NCBI GenBank assembly: GCA_050741915.1 | Contig: JBOGEX010000135.1 | Coordinates: 20,892 to 84,891 of the forward strand | Reading direction: 5' to 3' | From: JACCTH01 sp050741915 | Lineage (GTDB): Bacteria; Actinomycetota; Acidimicrobiia; Spongiisociales; ZC4RG35 | DNA length: 64,000 nucleotides | Shown here: positions 26,727 to 36,439 of the stretch, one piece after another | Position numbering within the stretch: the stretch's first letter is position 1 | How the letters are laid out: each line of letters starts with the position of its first letter | Notes under the pieces: generated by a model | The model's input: only the letters and a program-made list of their open reading frames with translations | Told to the model about the DNA's origin: nothing | Database searches by the model: none | Made by a program: the position numbers and the translations under genes

Positions 26727-27457
26727 AGATACGCGCGGACCACGTCCAGGGCAGTCTCGGCCACCTCACCGGTGGTTTTCAGGTTCTTAGCGTCTTTCCG
26801 CTTGATCCTTCTGACGGAGAGCCGCGCCCATTCTCCGGCCGGACCTTTGATCACCTGGTCGGTATCGGCCGGCCCGTAGACCCACTTCGCATATCCGGGA
26901 CCCATCACTTCGACTCGTACCGGGGAATAATCCATGTCAGCCATCTTGAAGGCGTATGGGAGAGTCTTCCAGCCGAGGAAGCAGATGTGGCGGATGCGGG
27001 CCGTGTCTTCGACCTGAGCCTTCATGGCGTTGTAGATGTCGAGGCCGTGCGCCCAGTTCTCCATCATTCGCATCGTGGCGAAGGTTCGAGCGCTCATGTC
27101 GCCGGCGATCCATTCGATGCGCTTCTCCGGCGACATGTGGGACAGGGGTTCGACCACTTTCGCCCGGCCTCCCCGCCACCATTCGATGACGTCCTGGTAA
27201 CGCATCTTGCGGCCCTTCTTGACCGGCTCCTGGCGCAGAGCGTCAAGATCAGGAGCGCTGCGATAAACCTCGATCCGGTTTCCGCCATTCAAGGCATCGG
27301 CGGCCAACTCGGCGGAATCGGCTAGGTGGCTGATGGTGTCCCTGATCGACCATCCCTTGGCCGGCGTCGGCCTCTCCCAGTCCTTTTGGGTGATCCTTTG
27401 CAGGAACTGGTCGAGAAACTGCTGCTCAGCTACAAGGTCTGAGAGGAGTTCGCGCAC
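26723..27457 (-). CDS. TIGR03084-type DinB-fold protein
   Basis: This 244-residue protein resembles the mycothiol-dependent maleylpyruvate isomerase N-terminal/DinB fold. TPAKGWSIRDTISHLADS, MSARTFATMRMMENWAHGLDIY and HICFLGWKTLPYAF give the metal-binding His pattern of the TIGR03084 family. This family is common in actinobacteria and its function is unknown. GTG at 27457 was chosen since it begins the first helix (VRELLSDLVAEQ). It overlaps the btpA-like gene by 4 nt. Confidence 0.82.
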   Translation of the reverse strand: MRELLSDLVAEQQFLDQFLQRITQKDWERPTPAKGWSIRDTISHLADSAELAADALNGGNRIEVYRSAPDLDALRQEPVKKGRKMRYQDVIEWWRGGRAKVVEPLSHMSPEKRIEWIAGDMSARTFATMRMMENWAHGLDIYNAMKAQVEDTARIRHICFLGWKTLPYAFKMADMDYSPVRVEVMGPGYAKWVYGPADTDQVIKGPAGEWARLSVRRIKRKDAKNLKTTGEVAETALDVVRAYL

Positions 27458-27527
27458 CCTGGCATGATAGTCGCGTCCCGCAAACAAGAATTCGGGGCCA
27501 GGCCAGGATTGGGGGTGAGAACGTCTC

Positions 27528-28613
27528 CTACCACGGTCTTTCTGCCTGCTCCTCCTGAAACGGGGCTGGCGGCGCCACCCGCTCGGGGGTGGAAACGAGG
27601 GTGTTGAGTCGGTCGAGCAAAAGCCGCAACCGTCCGTAACTGCGGCGGTCGAAGTTGAAGACCAGCCGCTCCTGATCGAGGGCATCGGCGTCCTTTTCCT
27701 CGGCGGCCGATGGTTCGGTTCGCTCGATCTCGCCCGTGGCGACGATGTCGGCAAACTCGTCATTGATCTGAGCCAGCAACTCACCTTCTGGCGCTTCCTT
27801 CATTCGCAAAACCAGCTTCCCTTCGACATAGCGCTGGGAATGGAAATTGGAGTAGAAGTTGAGGATGTGCTCGGCGGCGTCATGGGCGTCGCCCGTGACC
27901 TCGAACAGGCTCGTGTCCGCGGGCGAGATCAAGCCCTTCTCTACAAGTGTGTTGGAGAAGAACTCGAGCAGTGGCGGCCAGTATCCGGTGCCAGGAGCTT
28001 CGATGAGGACGATCGGGTGCATGTCGCTTTTCCCGGTTTGAACGAGCGTCAGCAATTCGAAGGTCTCGTCGAGAGTGCCAAAGCCCCCGGGAAAGAGGGC
28101 GAAGGCGTGCGACTCCTTGATGAAGGTGAGCTTGCGGGTGAAGAAGTATTTGAAGTTGATGTTGCGCTGGGGGGCGATGTAGCCAACCGGATCGAGTTCG
28201 AACGGGAGTCGAATGTTGACGCCGTATGAGTGCTCGAGACCCGCACCCTTGCTCCCCGCCGCCATGATTCCCGGCCCGGCGCCGGTGATCACGCCCCAGC
28301 CTTTGTCCGCCATGAGCCCGGCGAAGCCTTCCGCCAGCTGGAAGTTCGGGTCCGAGGGCGGAAGCCGGGCACTCCCGAAGATCGTGACCTTGGGTTCGTG
28401 ATGTCGGGCGAAGACTGCCAGCGAATAGCGCATCTCTTTGAGGGCGGTGTTGACCATCTTCAAATCGCCACGCTCGGCCCTGTCACGGTGCAGTTTGAGA
28501 ACCGTGGTCAGCAGTTCGGCGATGAGATCCTGGTTGCTGCCGTCGCCGGCTTCGATAACTAGCTGACGGATCTGCTCGTCGAGACCGGGGTGGCCGAGTT
28601 GGTAGGGCTTCAC
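27528..28613 (-). CDS. LOG-family (TIGR00730-like) Rossmann protein
   Basis: This 361-residue protein has the lysine-decarboxylase-like/LOG core at about 80-270: VTIFGSARLPPSDP, VITGAGPGIMAAGSKGA and the signature PGGFGTLDE. LOG proteins split nucleotide 5'-monophosphates into base and ribose-5-phosphate. The protein has N- and C-terminal extensions of about 75 and 90 residues beyond the usual LOG core, as in the longer actinobacterial form. The start is GTG (KPYQLGHPG). It is divergent from the GTPase genes across a block of palindromic repeats. Confidence 0.85.
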   Translation of the reverse strand: MKPYQLGHPGLDEQIRQLVIEAGDGSNQDLIAELLTTVLKLHRDRAERGDLKMVNTALKEMRYSLAVFARHHEPKVTIFGSARLPPSDPNFQLAEGFAGLMADKGWGVITGAGPGIMAAGSKGAGLEHSYGVNIRLPFELDPVGYIAPQRNINFKYFFTRKLTFIKESHAFALFPGGFGTLDETFELLTLVQTGKSDMHPIVLIEAPGTGYWPPLLEFFSNTLVEKGLISPADTSLFEVTGDAHDAAEHILNFYSNFHSQRYVEGKLVLRMKEAPEGELLAQINDEFADIVATGEIERTEPSAAEEKDADALDQERLVFNFDRRSYGRLRLLLDRLNTLVSTPERVAPPAPFQEEQAERPW

Positions 28614-28656
28614 TCGAGCAACCGTAGCCAGGTAGCGAATCGAAATTGGCAAAACA

Positions 28657-28763
28657 AAATTTGTCGCACCAGGACCACTTTTTGCCAAATTTGTCGCACC
28701 ACAACCAACGGTCGGTCGTCCTGCAACAAATTTCCCCAGGGGCGGTCGTCCTGCAACAAATTT
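28657..28763. repeat. Family-2 nested palindromic repeats
   Basis: AAATTTGTCGCACCA occurs at 28657-28671 and 28687-28701. A 21-bp direct repeat ending CTGCAACAAATTT occurs at 28713-28733 and 28743-28763. The first pair is the imperfect inverse of the second, giving two nested hairpins in a divergent promoter region. The same motif recurs at 51112-51188. Confidence 0.85.
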
Positions 28764-28810
28764 GAGTGGACCGGGCGGCGGTTGTGGGAGTTGCTGTCAC
28801 ACTTGCATCG

Positions 28811-30454
28811 ATGCTGAGCCAGTCGCTCGAAGAGCTAGCGGCCGCCCTCTTCCGGAGAAGGCAGTCGGCCCCGACTAGGGAAGCGAAGGAGCAGGCCGAG
28901 CGGCTCCGAACTCACGTCCAGAGTTACCTGCTCCCACGGGCCTCCGACCTCCTGGCACCGCTCTTCGTGGTGATCCTTGGTTCGACCGGCTCGGGCAAGT
29001 CCTCGCTCTTCAATGCCCTGGCGGGAAAACCAGTCAGCCCTTCAGGGTTGCTCCGCCCCACCACCCGGAAGCCAGTTGCCCTCGCCCATCCTGACGAGCC
29101 GCTCGACACCCATCGAGGCCTGACAATTATCAAAGATCCGGAGGTGCCCAAGGGTCTGGTCATCGTTGACTCTCCCGACTTCGACAGCGTCGAACAAAGC
29201 AACCGGGAACTCGCCCTCGACTTGTTGGAGAAGGCCGACCTCGTCATCTTCGTCACCACCGTCACCCGCTACGCCGACCAGGTGCCGTGGATGGTGCTCG
29301 ACCGCGCCCACCAACGAGGAGTGCCGCTTCTCTTGGTGATCAATCGGATGCCGGCCGACCAAGGCGAACAATCCGAGGTTCTGGCCGATTACCGAACACT
29401 ACTTAATAAGGGCGGTCTTGAGGCTCAGGGAGCATTCGGTGACCTCGAGGTTGTGTCGGTCCCCGAAGGGTCGCTCGATGTGTCACACGACGCGCTTGCG
29501 GCTGCCTCGGTTGCTCCGATCACCAACGCCATTGAGAAGCTGGCCGACGACGACGCCTCTCGCCGGGCGGTGGCACGTCGCAGCCTCCTGACAGCGTTGG
29601 AAGGACTTCCCGAAAGTATCGAGGAGATCGCCGTCGACACCGAGAACGAGCAGCAATCGTTGCAGGCGCTCCTCGATGAATCGGACCAGGCATACCGGCG
29701 CGGTGTGGGGGCGCTGACCGACGAGGTGGCGAACGGAAATTTCCTCCGATCTGAGGTGCTCCAACAATGGCTCGATTTCGTCCGCGCTGGTCCTCTCGCC
29801 CGGTTCCTCTCCGAGGGGGTGGGGAAGATCGCCGCCACGATTCGAAACCTCTTCCGAACCCAGCCTCCACTGCCCGCCCCACCCGTGCGCGAAGCGGCAT
29901 TCTCAGATTTGGTCGCTTCTGCTCGACGATACGCCGACGAGGCTGCCCGGCGCACAGCCACCATTTGGTCCGACGACCGCCACGGTGCGCGAGCGCTGGC
30001 CGATCATCCCCGGCTTTGGGCAGCGGACCCCGACTTCGACCAACGGCTGAGCGAGGCGCTCGATGACTGGGGCGAAGCAATCGGAAACGAGATGGCCACG
30101 CTCGGCCAGCAGCGAAAGGCGTGGGCGCAGGCGGCGTCCGTCGGGCTCAATGCCCTCGGCACGAGCGCCATGATTGCCGTTTTCGTCCACACCGGTGGCT
30201 TGACCGGAACCGAGGTGGGAATTGGAGCCGCCACCGCCTTCGTCAATCAAAAGCTTCTCGAGGCAATCTTTGGCGAGGCCAACGTTGCCGCCTTTGTCAA
30301 GCGGGCCCGCAACCGCCTCACCGCTCTCCTCACCGAGGGTTTTGACCGCGATCGTGCGCGCTTTTCCGCCGCCGTCGGACCGATCGAGACAGATTTACCG
30401 GACACCTTGCGACGGCTGGCAAATGAGGCTCGGGCGGGAGCCAGCCGGCTTTGA
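28811..30454 (+). CDS. Dynamin/YfjP-like GTPase, first of a pair
   Basis: This 547-residue P-loop GTPase has Walker A GSTGSGKS at about residue 57, switch region TTRKPV, DSPDF (DxxG-like) and INRMPAD in place of NKxD. The C-terminal half is mainly helical, with a hydrophobic segment at about 445-470 (GLNALGTSAMIAVFVHTGG) that may touch the membrane. ATG 28811 was preferred to an upstream GTG at 28766 because that lies against the repeat block. Paired GTPases of this kind in actinobacteria are dynamin-like; the role here is unknown. Confidence 0.75.
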   Translation: MLSQSLEELAAALFRRRQSAPTREAKEQAERLRTHVQSYLLPRASDLLAPLFVVILGSTGSGKSSLFNALAGKPVSPSGLLRPTTRKPVALAHPDEPLDTHRGLTIIKDPEVPKGLVIVDSPDFDSVEQSNRELALDLLEKADLVIFVTTVTRYADQVPWMVLDRAHQRGVPLLLVINRMPADQGEQSEVLADYRTLLNKGGLEAQGAFGDLEVVSVPEGSLDVSHDALAAASVAPITNAIEKLADDDASRRAVARRSLLTALEGLPESIEEIAVDTENEQQSLQALLDESDQAYRRGVGALTDEVANGNFLRSEVLQQWLDFVRAGPLARFLSEGVGKIAATIRNLFRTQPPLPAPPVREAAFSDLVASARRYADEAARRTATIWSDDRHGARALADHPRLWAADPDFDQRLSEALDDWGEAIGNEMATLGQQRKAWAQAASVGLNALGTSAMIAVFVHTGGLTGTEVGIGAATAFVNQKLLEAIFGEANVAAFVKRARNRLTALLTEGFDRDRARFSAAVGPIETDLPDTLRRLANEARAGASRL

Positions 30455-32043
30455 TCTTGCTTAGCGAAACACTCGAGGCCTTGGCCTCGGGAACCGAAGC
30501 CGCCCGAGAACTTGGCCTTGACACAAGTTCGGCCGAAAGGACAGCCGAGCTGGTCAGAAGGCGATCAGGATTTGCCGGCGCCACCTACGTCATCGCTCTG
30601 GCTGGCGGCACCGGCGTGGGCAAGTCATCGCTCTTGAACGCACTGGCGGGAAGCAACATCAGCACCGTGCGGACGACTCGCCCGACCACCTCTCGGCCCC
30701 TGGCCTGGGTAGAAGAAAACGATCGCAACGACGTCAAACCGCTGTTGGATTGGATCGGCGTCGAGGATGTCATCAGCCACCTAAGCCATGCTCTCACTGA
30801 CGTCGCCATCCTCGACCTGCCTGATGTCGACAGTGTCAAGGTCTCGAATCGTGCAACCGTTGATGCATTGCTCCCTCGCATCGATGCCCTCTATTGGGTG
30901 GTCGACAGCGAGAAGTACGACGACGAGAGACTGCACGGATACTTGCGCCAGCTATCAGCCCATGGCGAGCGCATGGTCTTTCTCTTCAACAAGGCCGAAC
31001 GCCTACGAGACGATGAGCAACGCCTCTTGCACGAAGACTTCGCCCGGCGGCTATCGGCAGACGGCATCGCCCAACCGTCGATTCGCATGCTGTCGGCGCA
31101 GAGCGGGCAAGGCATAGAGGCGCTGCGCGCAGAACTGGCCGGGGCGGCCGATCGCAAGGCCCTTCTCGCGGCCAAGCTTGCCACCGATGCGTCTTCGGCG
31201 CTAGGCGATTTGGCCAGGAAGGCCGGCGTCGACCCGGCGGCCCGGCCCGAGTCCGTGGTGGATCAGCGAACCCGAGACAGAGCCAATCGGTCAGCGGTCG
31301 CTGGTGCGCTGCGGGTGGTGGATCCCGCCGGTGTCGGTCGCCAGGTAAGTTCTGCAGTCCTCAATCGCGCCCGACGACAAGGCGGCTCCCTTTTAGTGAG
31401 AGTGCTGGCTTTGCTTTCCTCCCTCACCGGGACCCGCAAACGGACGGCCGACCCCGAGGGTTACCTGACGAGTTGGCGCCAGCGGGGCTCGCTCGGCCAC
31501 ATCACGAATCCCATCCGGCGGGTGGTGGTCGATGCCCTCGCTGAGCTCCCGGCGGGGGGGCGGTCCCAAGCGATGGGAGCATTGGGCTTTGACGACCTCG
31601 AAGCGCGTCTCGTCGCCGCGATCGATCAGGCGACCCGCTCGAGCCGGGAGGCCGCCCGCCCTCCCCGCTCATCCCTCTGGGGCTTGATCGGAGTAATTCA
31701 ACTGGCGCTCGGTGCGGTCCTGCTCTTTGCCATCGCCTGGTATCTCATGATCATCTTCGGCCCCGGGGGCATCGATGTGGCGACGGTCGAAGTGCCAAAT
31801 CTGGGCGCAGTGCCGATGCCTCTCGCCCTGGTTGTGGGGTCTCTGGTGGCGAGCTTCATCTTCGGCGTGCTGCTCTCGATTCATGCCGGCTGGATCGGAA
31901 GGCGCCAGGCTCGCCGCGTGGCCGCTCGGGTTAGCGAAGCCGTCGAAAGCACGGTCACCGCCACCGCATTCGGTCCCATCGATCGACTGGATGCCGCCCG
32001 CCTGCGCCTATACGACGCGCTGGTTCGAAGTCGAAAGAGCTAG
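30451..32043 (+). CDS. Membrane-anchored YfjP-like GTPase, second of the pair
   Basis: This 530-residue GTPase has Walker A GGTGVGKSSLLN at about residue 51, RTTRPTTSRP (switch), LDLPDVDSV and FNKAERL for the NKxD position. Two strong transmembrane helices lie near residues 412-436 and 455-480. Translation starts at TTG overlapping the upstream stop, so it is coupled to the first GTPase. By family it may remodel membranes or regulate cell-envelope processes. The 3' end overlaps the convergent AAA gene by 4 nt. Confidence 0.77.
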   Translation: MILLSETLEALASGTEAARELGLDTSSAERTAELVRRRSGFAGATYVIALAGGTGVGKSSLLNALAGSNISTVRTTRPTTSRPLAWVEENDRNDVKPLLDWIGVEDVISHLSHALTDVAILDLPDVDSVKVSNRATVDALLPRIDALYWVVDSEKYDDERLHGYLRQLSAHGERMVFLFNKAERLRDDEQRLLHEDFARRLSADGIAQPSIRMLSAQSGQGIEALRAELAGAADRKALLAAKLATDASSALGDLARKAGVDPAARPESVVDQRTRDRANRSAVAGALRVVDPAGVGRQVSSAVLNRARRQGGSLLVRVLALLSSLTGTRKRTADPEGYLTSWRQRGSLGHITNPIRRVVVDALAELPAGGRSQAMGALGFDDLEARLVAAIDQATRSSREAARPPRSSLWGLIGVIQLALGAVLLFAIAWYLMIIFGPGGIDVATVEVPNLGAVPMPLALVVGSLVASFIFGVLLSIHAGWIGRRQARRVAARVSEAVESTVTATAFGPIDRLDAARLRLYDALVRSRKS

Positions 32044-33035
32044 GCGGCGAAGGGTGTGACACTCGGGCCCTTGCGGACCACCGCATTCCAGACGGTTTCG
32101 TAGTGATCGCGATCAAAGGAGTCGACGTGGGGGAGAACGAATTCCTCCCAGGCCCGCCGCAGCGCGTCGGTTTCTGATTCATACACCCGCAGCCCGGTCG
32201 GGAGGCGGTCGAGCACCGAGCGCAGTGAGAGGGGGGACTCGACCCGGGTGGCGGCATCAGGCACGACGAAGGAAGCATTGACTTCGATCGCCAGGCGCGA
32301 GATCGCCTCGACGAAGTCGGCTCTCATCGACGGATATCGACGGTTGAGCATCGCCTTGATCTGGTCGGCGGCCGGGAAGTCCTTCTCCCAGATCACCCAC
32401 CGGTCGGCGAAGGCCTTGTTGAGGGTTTGGGTCCCGGCGTAGTCGCGGATGTCGGTGGGGTTCATGGTCCCGAACACCCTCACGTCGGGTCGCAGCCGAA
32501 CCGTTTCGCCGTTGGGAAGGTCGAGCGCTCCGTAGCGATCGAGCAGGCCATGGAGCGCAAAGAGCGTTTCGGCTCCGGCAGCATTCAGTTCGGAAAGATT
32601 GAGCAAGGCGGGTCCCCGCAAGGCCCGGGTGATGTCCCCGTCTTCCCAACGGCTCTCGGTCCCACCCTTGCCATCCCCGTGCAGACGGGTCGAGCCGATG
32701 AGGGTGACGTCTCGCACTTCGCCGGTGAGGGGAATCCGGTAGTAGGGGAGACCCATGTGGGCGGCGAACTGTTCGATGTCGTGGTCCTTACCGGTCCCCA
32801 TGTGGCCCCGGACGGCGAGGTGGAGCGGGGAAAATCCCTCCGGCTCCGAGCGACGCACCGCCTCGATCTGGGCGAAGCGGTAAAGCATCCCCAAGTCGAC
32901 GTAGTGGGGATCGGGCTCGGGAACCTTGCCCAGGCGCTGGTCGCGATCGGCGACATTCTTTGGAACGTCGAAGCGCTCCAGCGTTATCGGAGGCCCGACG
33001 TCGGCGGGATCGTTGATCGTTACCTTCTCAGGCAT
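32040..33035 (-). CDS. MoxR-type AAA ATPase with degenerate Walker B
   Basis: This 331-residue protein is of the AAA_5/MoxR/CobS type. Walker A-like GHMGTGKD lies at 77-84, and TLIGSTRLHGDGKGG and VRVFGTMNPTDIRDYAG (sensor 1) follow. The Walker B position reads LLNLSELN at 144-151, with the Asp replaced by Ser and the Glu kept. The residue after the Walker A Lys is Asp rather than Ser/Thr. ATP binding may be weakened. Its start overlaps the VWA gene, so the two form the usual MoxR-VWA chaperone-like pair. Confidence 0.85.
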   Translation of the reverse strand: MPEKVTINDPADVGPPITLERFDVPKNVADRDQRLGKVPEPDPHYVDLGMLYRFAQIEAVRRSEPEGFSPLHLAVRGHMGTGKDHDIEQFAAHMGLPYYRIPLTGEVRDVTLIGSTRLHGDGKGGTESRWEDGDITRALRGPALLNLSELNAAGAETLFALHGLLDRYGALDLPNGETVRLRPDVRVFGTMNPTDIRDYAGTQTLNKAFADRWVIWEKDFPAADQIKAMLNRRYPSMRADFVEAISRLAIEVNASFVVPDAATRVESPLSLRSVLDRLPTGLRVYESETDALRRAWEEFVLPHVDSFDRDHYETVWNAVVRKGPSVTPFAA

Positions 33036-35106
33036 TGACTGGCTCCTTCAAATAGGGAATTTCGTTGGCAAATCGATTCGGCCGGAGCCACCACGAGTCG
33101 ATGCCCCACAAGGCCAGCCCGCGTCGCAGGGCACTGCGCGTTCCTTCGACCATGGCCCGCGTCAGCTCCTCCGGACGGTTGACGATCTCGAAGCGGTGAT
33201 AGGCACCGGTGGCGGTGTCGTCTCCGATGCCAATTCCAAGGACGATGGTTCCCGAACGTTCCACCGCGGAAACGGCACCAGCGAGCGCTTCGACCGACCC
33301 TCTTGTCATCCCGTCGGCCAGGACCACCAGCACCCGGACTTGAGCACCGAGCTTGGCCATACGTTCGGCGGCGTGAATGAGGTTGAACTCGTCAACATTG
33401 GCCGCTCTCTCGAACATCGACACCGGGGGGGTTTGGCGGGGGTTGCGCCGGGCGGCCAGGGCGGCTTTGGCCGGCTCGGCCGCCGTCCAGAACATTCCGG
33501 CCAGGACCGCCTCGGCGTCGCGCCAGCGCCGGTCGAACGGCTTTACCAGATAGTGATTGATCGTGGAGGTGAGGCGATTGGCGGCAGTGCCGTGAGTCTG
33601 GCGAAGCCCGGCGGCCGCCTGACTGGCGGAGCGGGTATAGGTCCATTCCGTGTCGTTGGGTCGGGAGGCGAACCCCCGATTGAAAAGCGAGACCTCGAAA
33701 TCAACCTGGAGCTCGTGGCAAAGGCGGGCGAGCGTCATCGCGCCGAGCAAGGCTGCACTCATTCCCCATGGTTGCCGGTCCCAGCCCTGGTTGCGGGGCT
33801 GAAGCATCGACGCCGAGGCATCGACCAGAAGGCTCACCGCATACGAACGCCGGGTGCGAGACGCCCTTCGTTCGTACATCCGTTGATAAAGCCCCGCCCC
33901 GATGAAGAGCGCGGCATGAGGCGACACGTCGCCCTGGTCGTAGCCCGAGCGGAGGCCCCGCCGTTGGTTGGCGGCAAACAACGGATAGAGCTCTCCGGAA
34001 ACCTGTCTTTGGGCGACTCCCCATTTGCGGGCCGCCAGCTCGAGTGCCTCTCGACCGTCGGGGGCAAAACGAGTAAAGGTGACGGGCGCTGGCGTGACGA
34101 TGAGCTTTCCTCCCATTCCGGTGGGGAGATAAACCGTCGGAGCCTCACTCACCCTTAACAATTGATCGGTGGAGGCGTCTCCGGCCAGCTCGGATGCTCC
34201 CTTTCGATCAGACAGGCCCGCTCGGGCCTCAGTCGCGCGCTGGACATCGTGATAACTCTCAGTGCTCTGCACCGAGGGACTGGGGAGGCGGACCATGTCG
34301 GCGCCGTCGGCGGCGTCGTCAGCGTCCTGTTTCTGCTGCATCCGTTTCTGGGCCTGGGTGCCTTCCTCGCGGACCGAGGTGAGGAGTCCATGGTCACGAG
34401 CGATCTCGAGTAGTTCCAGGGCGAGATCGACGACCGTCTTCGGGTCGTCGGCCCCAGCCGCGCTGCGACAGACCGGAAAGGCATGGGCAAGCGCTTGTTG
34501 CGCCTTCGAGTTGACCCTCCGTTCGAACTGTTCTCGATCGAGGTAGTCACCGCAATAGATGAAGCAGCCGAGGGCAAACTGACCTAGGGGGCCGGCCTTC
34601 GACACCGCGGCCGAGATAGCCGACTGATAGATGTCGATGAGAACGGATCGCACCCCCGGGTAGTTGCGCAGTCCCTGCACCTCCTGGCGAGCATCCTCCA
34701 GGTTGAAGAAGAGAACTTCGGCCACTGGCCCTCCCTCCCGCTGGAGATGCTCGAGCAGGTTGGGGCCGTCGGGAGATTCGCGTTCGTCGAAATCGGAGGA
34801 GATCAGGTGAACCACTTCGTGCATCGCCGACGCCAATGCCATCTCGGCTGCCGTGACCGGGGCGTTGCGGTTGGTGGCGGCTTGGAAGAGCCGGGGGTCA
34901 CAGACCACTTCCTGTTCGGAGGAGGCGGCGTCAGGACCAAGGATGACGCGGAGTTTGTCGTTTCCGGAGAGGGTGCGGGCAAACCGGGTCACGGCTGGTG
35001 CCACCCGCTGGTAGCGGGCTACGACCGCTTCGATGGCTTTCTCCTCCGGGGAGAGGAGATCGCGCATGTAAGTCGATCGTTGGCCAGAGCTCGAGCGGGC
35101 GCGCAT
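33028..35106 (-). CDS. VWA-domain protein with HExxH motif (CobT/NorD-like)
   Basis: This 692-residue protein is the partner of the AAA ATPase. The N-terminal region has HEVVH at residues 96-100 followed by FFNLEDARQE, a CobT-like pattern that could bind metal. The middle (about 270-310) is Gln/Asp/Ala-rich. The C-terminal VWA domain has the MIDAS motif VDASAS, and VLVVLADGMT and VLGIGIGDD follow. MoxR-VWA pairs insert metals into, or mature, enzymes or membrane complexes. The target here is unknown. Start options are ATG 35106 or ATG 35067. Confidence 0.85.
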   Translation of the reverse strand: MRARSSSGQRSTYMRDLLSPEEKAIEAVVARYQRVAPAVTRFARTLSGNDKLRVILGPDAASSEQEVVCDPRLFQAATNRNAPVTAAEMALASAMHEVVHLISSDFDERESPDGPNLLEHLQREGGPVAEVLFFNLEDARQEVQGLRNYPGVRSVLIDIYQSAISAAVSKAGPLGQFALGCFIYCGDYLDREQFERRVNSKAQQALAHAFPVCRSAAGADDPKTVVDLALELLEIARDHGLLTSVREEGTQAQKRMQQKQDADDAADGADMVRLPSPSVQSTESYHDVQRATEARAGLSDRKGASELAGDASTDQLLRVSEAPTVYLPTGMGGKLIVTPAPVTFTRFAPDGREALELAARKWGVAQRQVSGELYPLFAANQRRGLRSGYDQGDVSPHAALFIGAGLYQRMYERRASRTRRSYAVSLLVDASASMLQPRNQGWDRQPWGMSAALLGAMTLARLCHELQVDFEVSLFNRGFASRPNDTEWTYTRSASQAAAGLRQTHGTAANRLTSTINHYLVKPFDRRWRDAEAVLAGMFWTAAEPAKAALAARRNPRQTPPVSMFERAANVDEFNLIHAAERMAKLGAQVRVLVVLADGMTRGSVEALAGAVSAVERSGTIVLGIGIGDDTATGAYHRFEIVNRPEELTRAMVEGTRSALRRGLALWGIDSWWLRPNRFANEIPYLKEPVNA

Positions 35107-35173
35107 AAGGGGTCATTGTCTCACTGGCGTCAAACTTCTCGGGATAGAACCGCTCACCCTTACACTCCCGCCG

Positions 35174-36439
35174 ATGGCCCGCCCCAAGCTTCACTACGAG
35201 CTGACGACTCTTCCCAGCGGTCTCCGGGTCATCACCGAGGAGATACCGTGGGTCCGGTCGGTGGCCGTCGGTTGCTGGATAGACACCGGGGCTCGGGACG
35301 AGGAGCTGAACGAAGCCGGCGCCTCTCATTTCCTCGAGCATCTCCTTTTCAAGGGCTCAGAGCGGTATTCGGCGCGGATGATCGCCGAAACCTTTGATGC
35401 CATTGGGGCCGAGTCGAACGCCTTCACCTCGAAGGACAACACGTGTTTCTGGGCCCGATTGCTCGACGCCGATCTCGGAGTGGGACTTGATCTTTTGGCC
35501 GAGATGCTGCAGCGGCCGGCCTTTCGGGCCAATGAGATCGACACCGAGCGCCAGGTGGTGGTCGAGGAGATCAATATGAATGAGGACGATCCTTCTGATG
35601 TGGCCTTCGAGGAGTTCACTCAGGCTTTGTTCGCCGGTCATCCGCTCGAAGGACCGGTTCTTGGGACCCGCGCGTCGATCTCCGCCATGGAGCGCGATGA
35701 CCTTCTTGGCTACTGGCAGCGTCGGTACGGAGCGGGATCAACCGTGGTGGCGATGGCAGGCTCGGTGACTCATGAGGCAGCCGTCAACATGGTCGAGGGC
35801 TTGTTTGGGGATTGGCAGGGAACATCGGTGGATCACTCGTTCCGGCCACCGTCACTGGAGCCAGTTGTGCGATCGGTCGGTCGGGAAACAGAACAAGTCA
35901 ACTTCGTTATCGGCGGTTTGGCCCTGGATCGCCGAGACGATCGTCGATTCTCCTTCGACGTGCTGAACCACATCCTCGGTGGGGGCATGTCTTCGCGGCT
36001 GTTCTTGAAGATCAGAGAAGAGCGAGGGCTCGCCTACTCCGTTTACTCCTTCCGCATGGCCCACGCCGAGACCGGGGGGTGGGGGGTGTACGTGGGAACC
36101 ACGCCCGAGCAGGCCGACACCTGCCTGCAGCTGATTCAGGATGAGATCGACATCGTCGCAGTGGATGGGATCAGCACCGAAGAGCTCGCACGAGCGCAGG
36201 GTTCGTTGCGGGGCAGTCTCGCTCTTTCGATGGAGGACCCCAATAGCCGGATGGTGCGGTTGGGGCGCGACGAGATAAACGGGGGACCGCACCTGTCGAT
36301 CGAGGAGCGGATCGCCCGCCTCGATGCAGTGACGCTTGACTCAGTGAAAGAAGTGGCCGAGGCCGTCTACACCGGACCCCGAGTCATGGGAGTGGTGGGG
36401 CCCCTCGAGCCGGGCGAGTTTGACCGCTGGGTGAAGTGA
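35174..36439 (+). CDS. M16-family zinc peptidase
   Basis: This 421-residue peptidase is of the processing-peptidase type. The inverted zinc motif HFLEH lies at residues 54-58, with the third ligand Glu in VVVEEINM and the active-site helper block. The GGGMSSRLFLKIREERGLAYS motif and C-terminal M16 domain are complete. In actinobacteria a gene of this family commonly lies between pnp and dapB. It overlaps dapB by 4 nt. Its cellular substrate is not known. Confidence 0.92.
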   Translation: MARPKLHYELTTLPSGLRVITEEIPWVRSVAVGCWIDTGARDEELNEAGASHFLEHLLFKGSERYSARMIAETFDAIGAESNAFTSKDNTCFWARLLDADLGVGLDLLAEMLQRPAFRANEIDTERQVVVEEINMNEDDPSDVAFEEFTQALFAGHPLEGPVLGTRASISAMERDDLLGYWQRRYGAGSTVVAMAGSVTHEAAVNMVEGLFGDWQGTSVDHSFRPPSLEPVVRSVGRETEQVNFVIGGLALDRRDDRRFSFDVLNHILGGGMSSRLFLKIREERGLAYSVYSFRMAHAETGGWGVYVGTTPEQADTCLQLIQDEIDIVAVDGISTEELARAQGSLRGSLALSMEDPNSRMVRLGRDEINGGPHLSIEERIARLDAVTLDSVKEVAEAVYTGPRVMGVVGPLEPGEFDRWVK

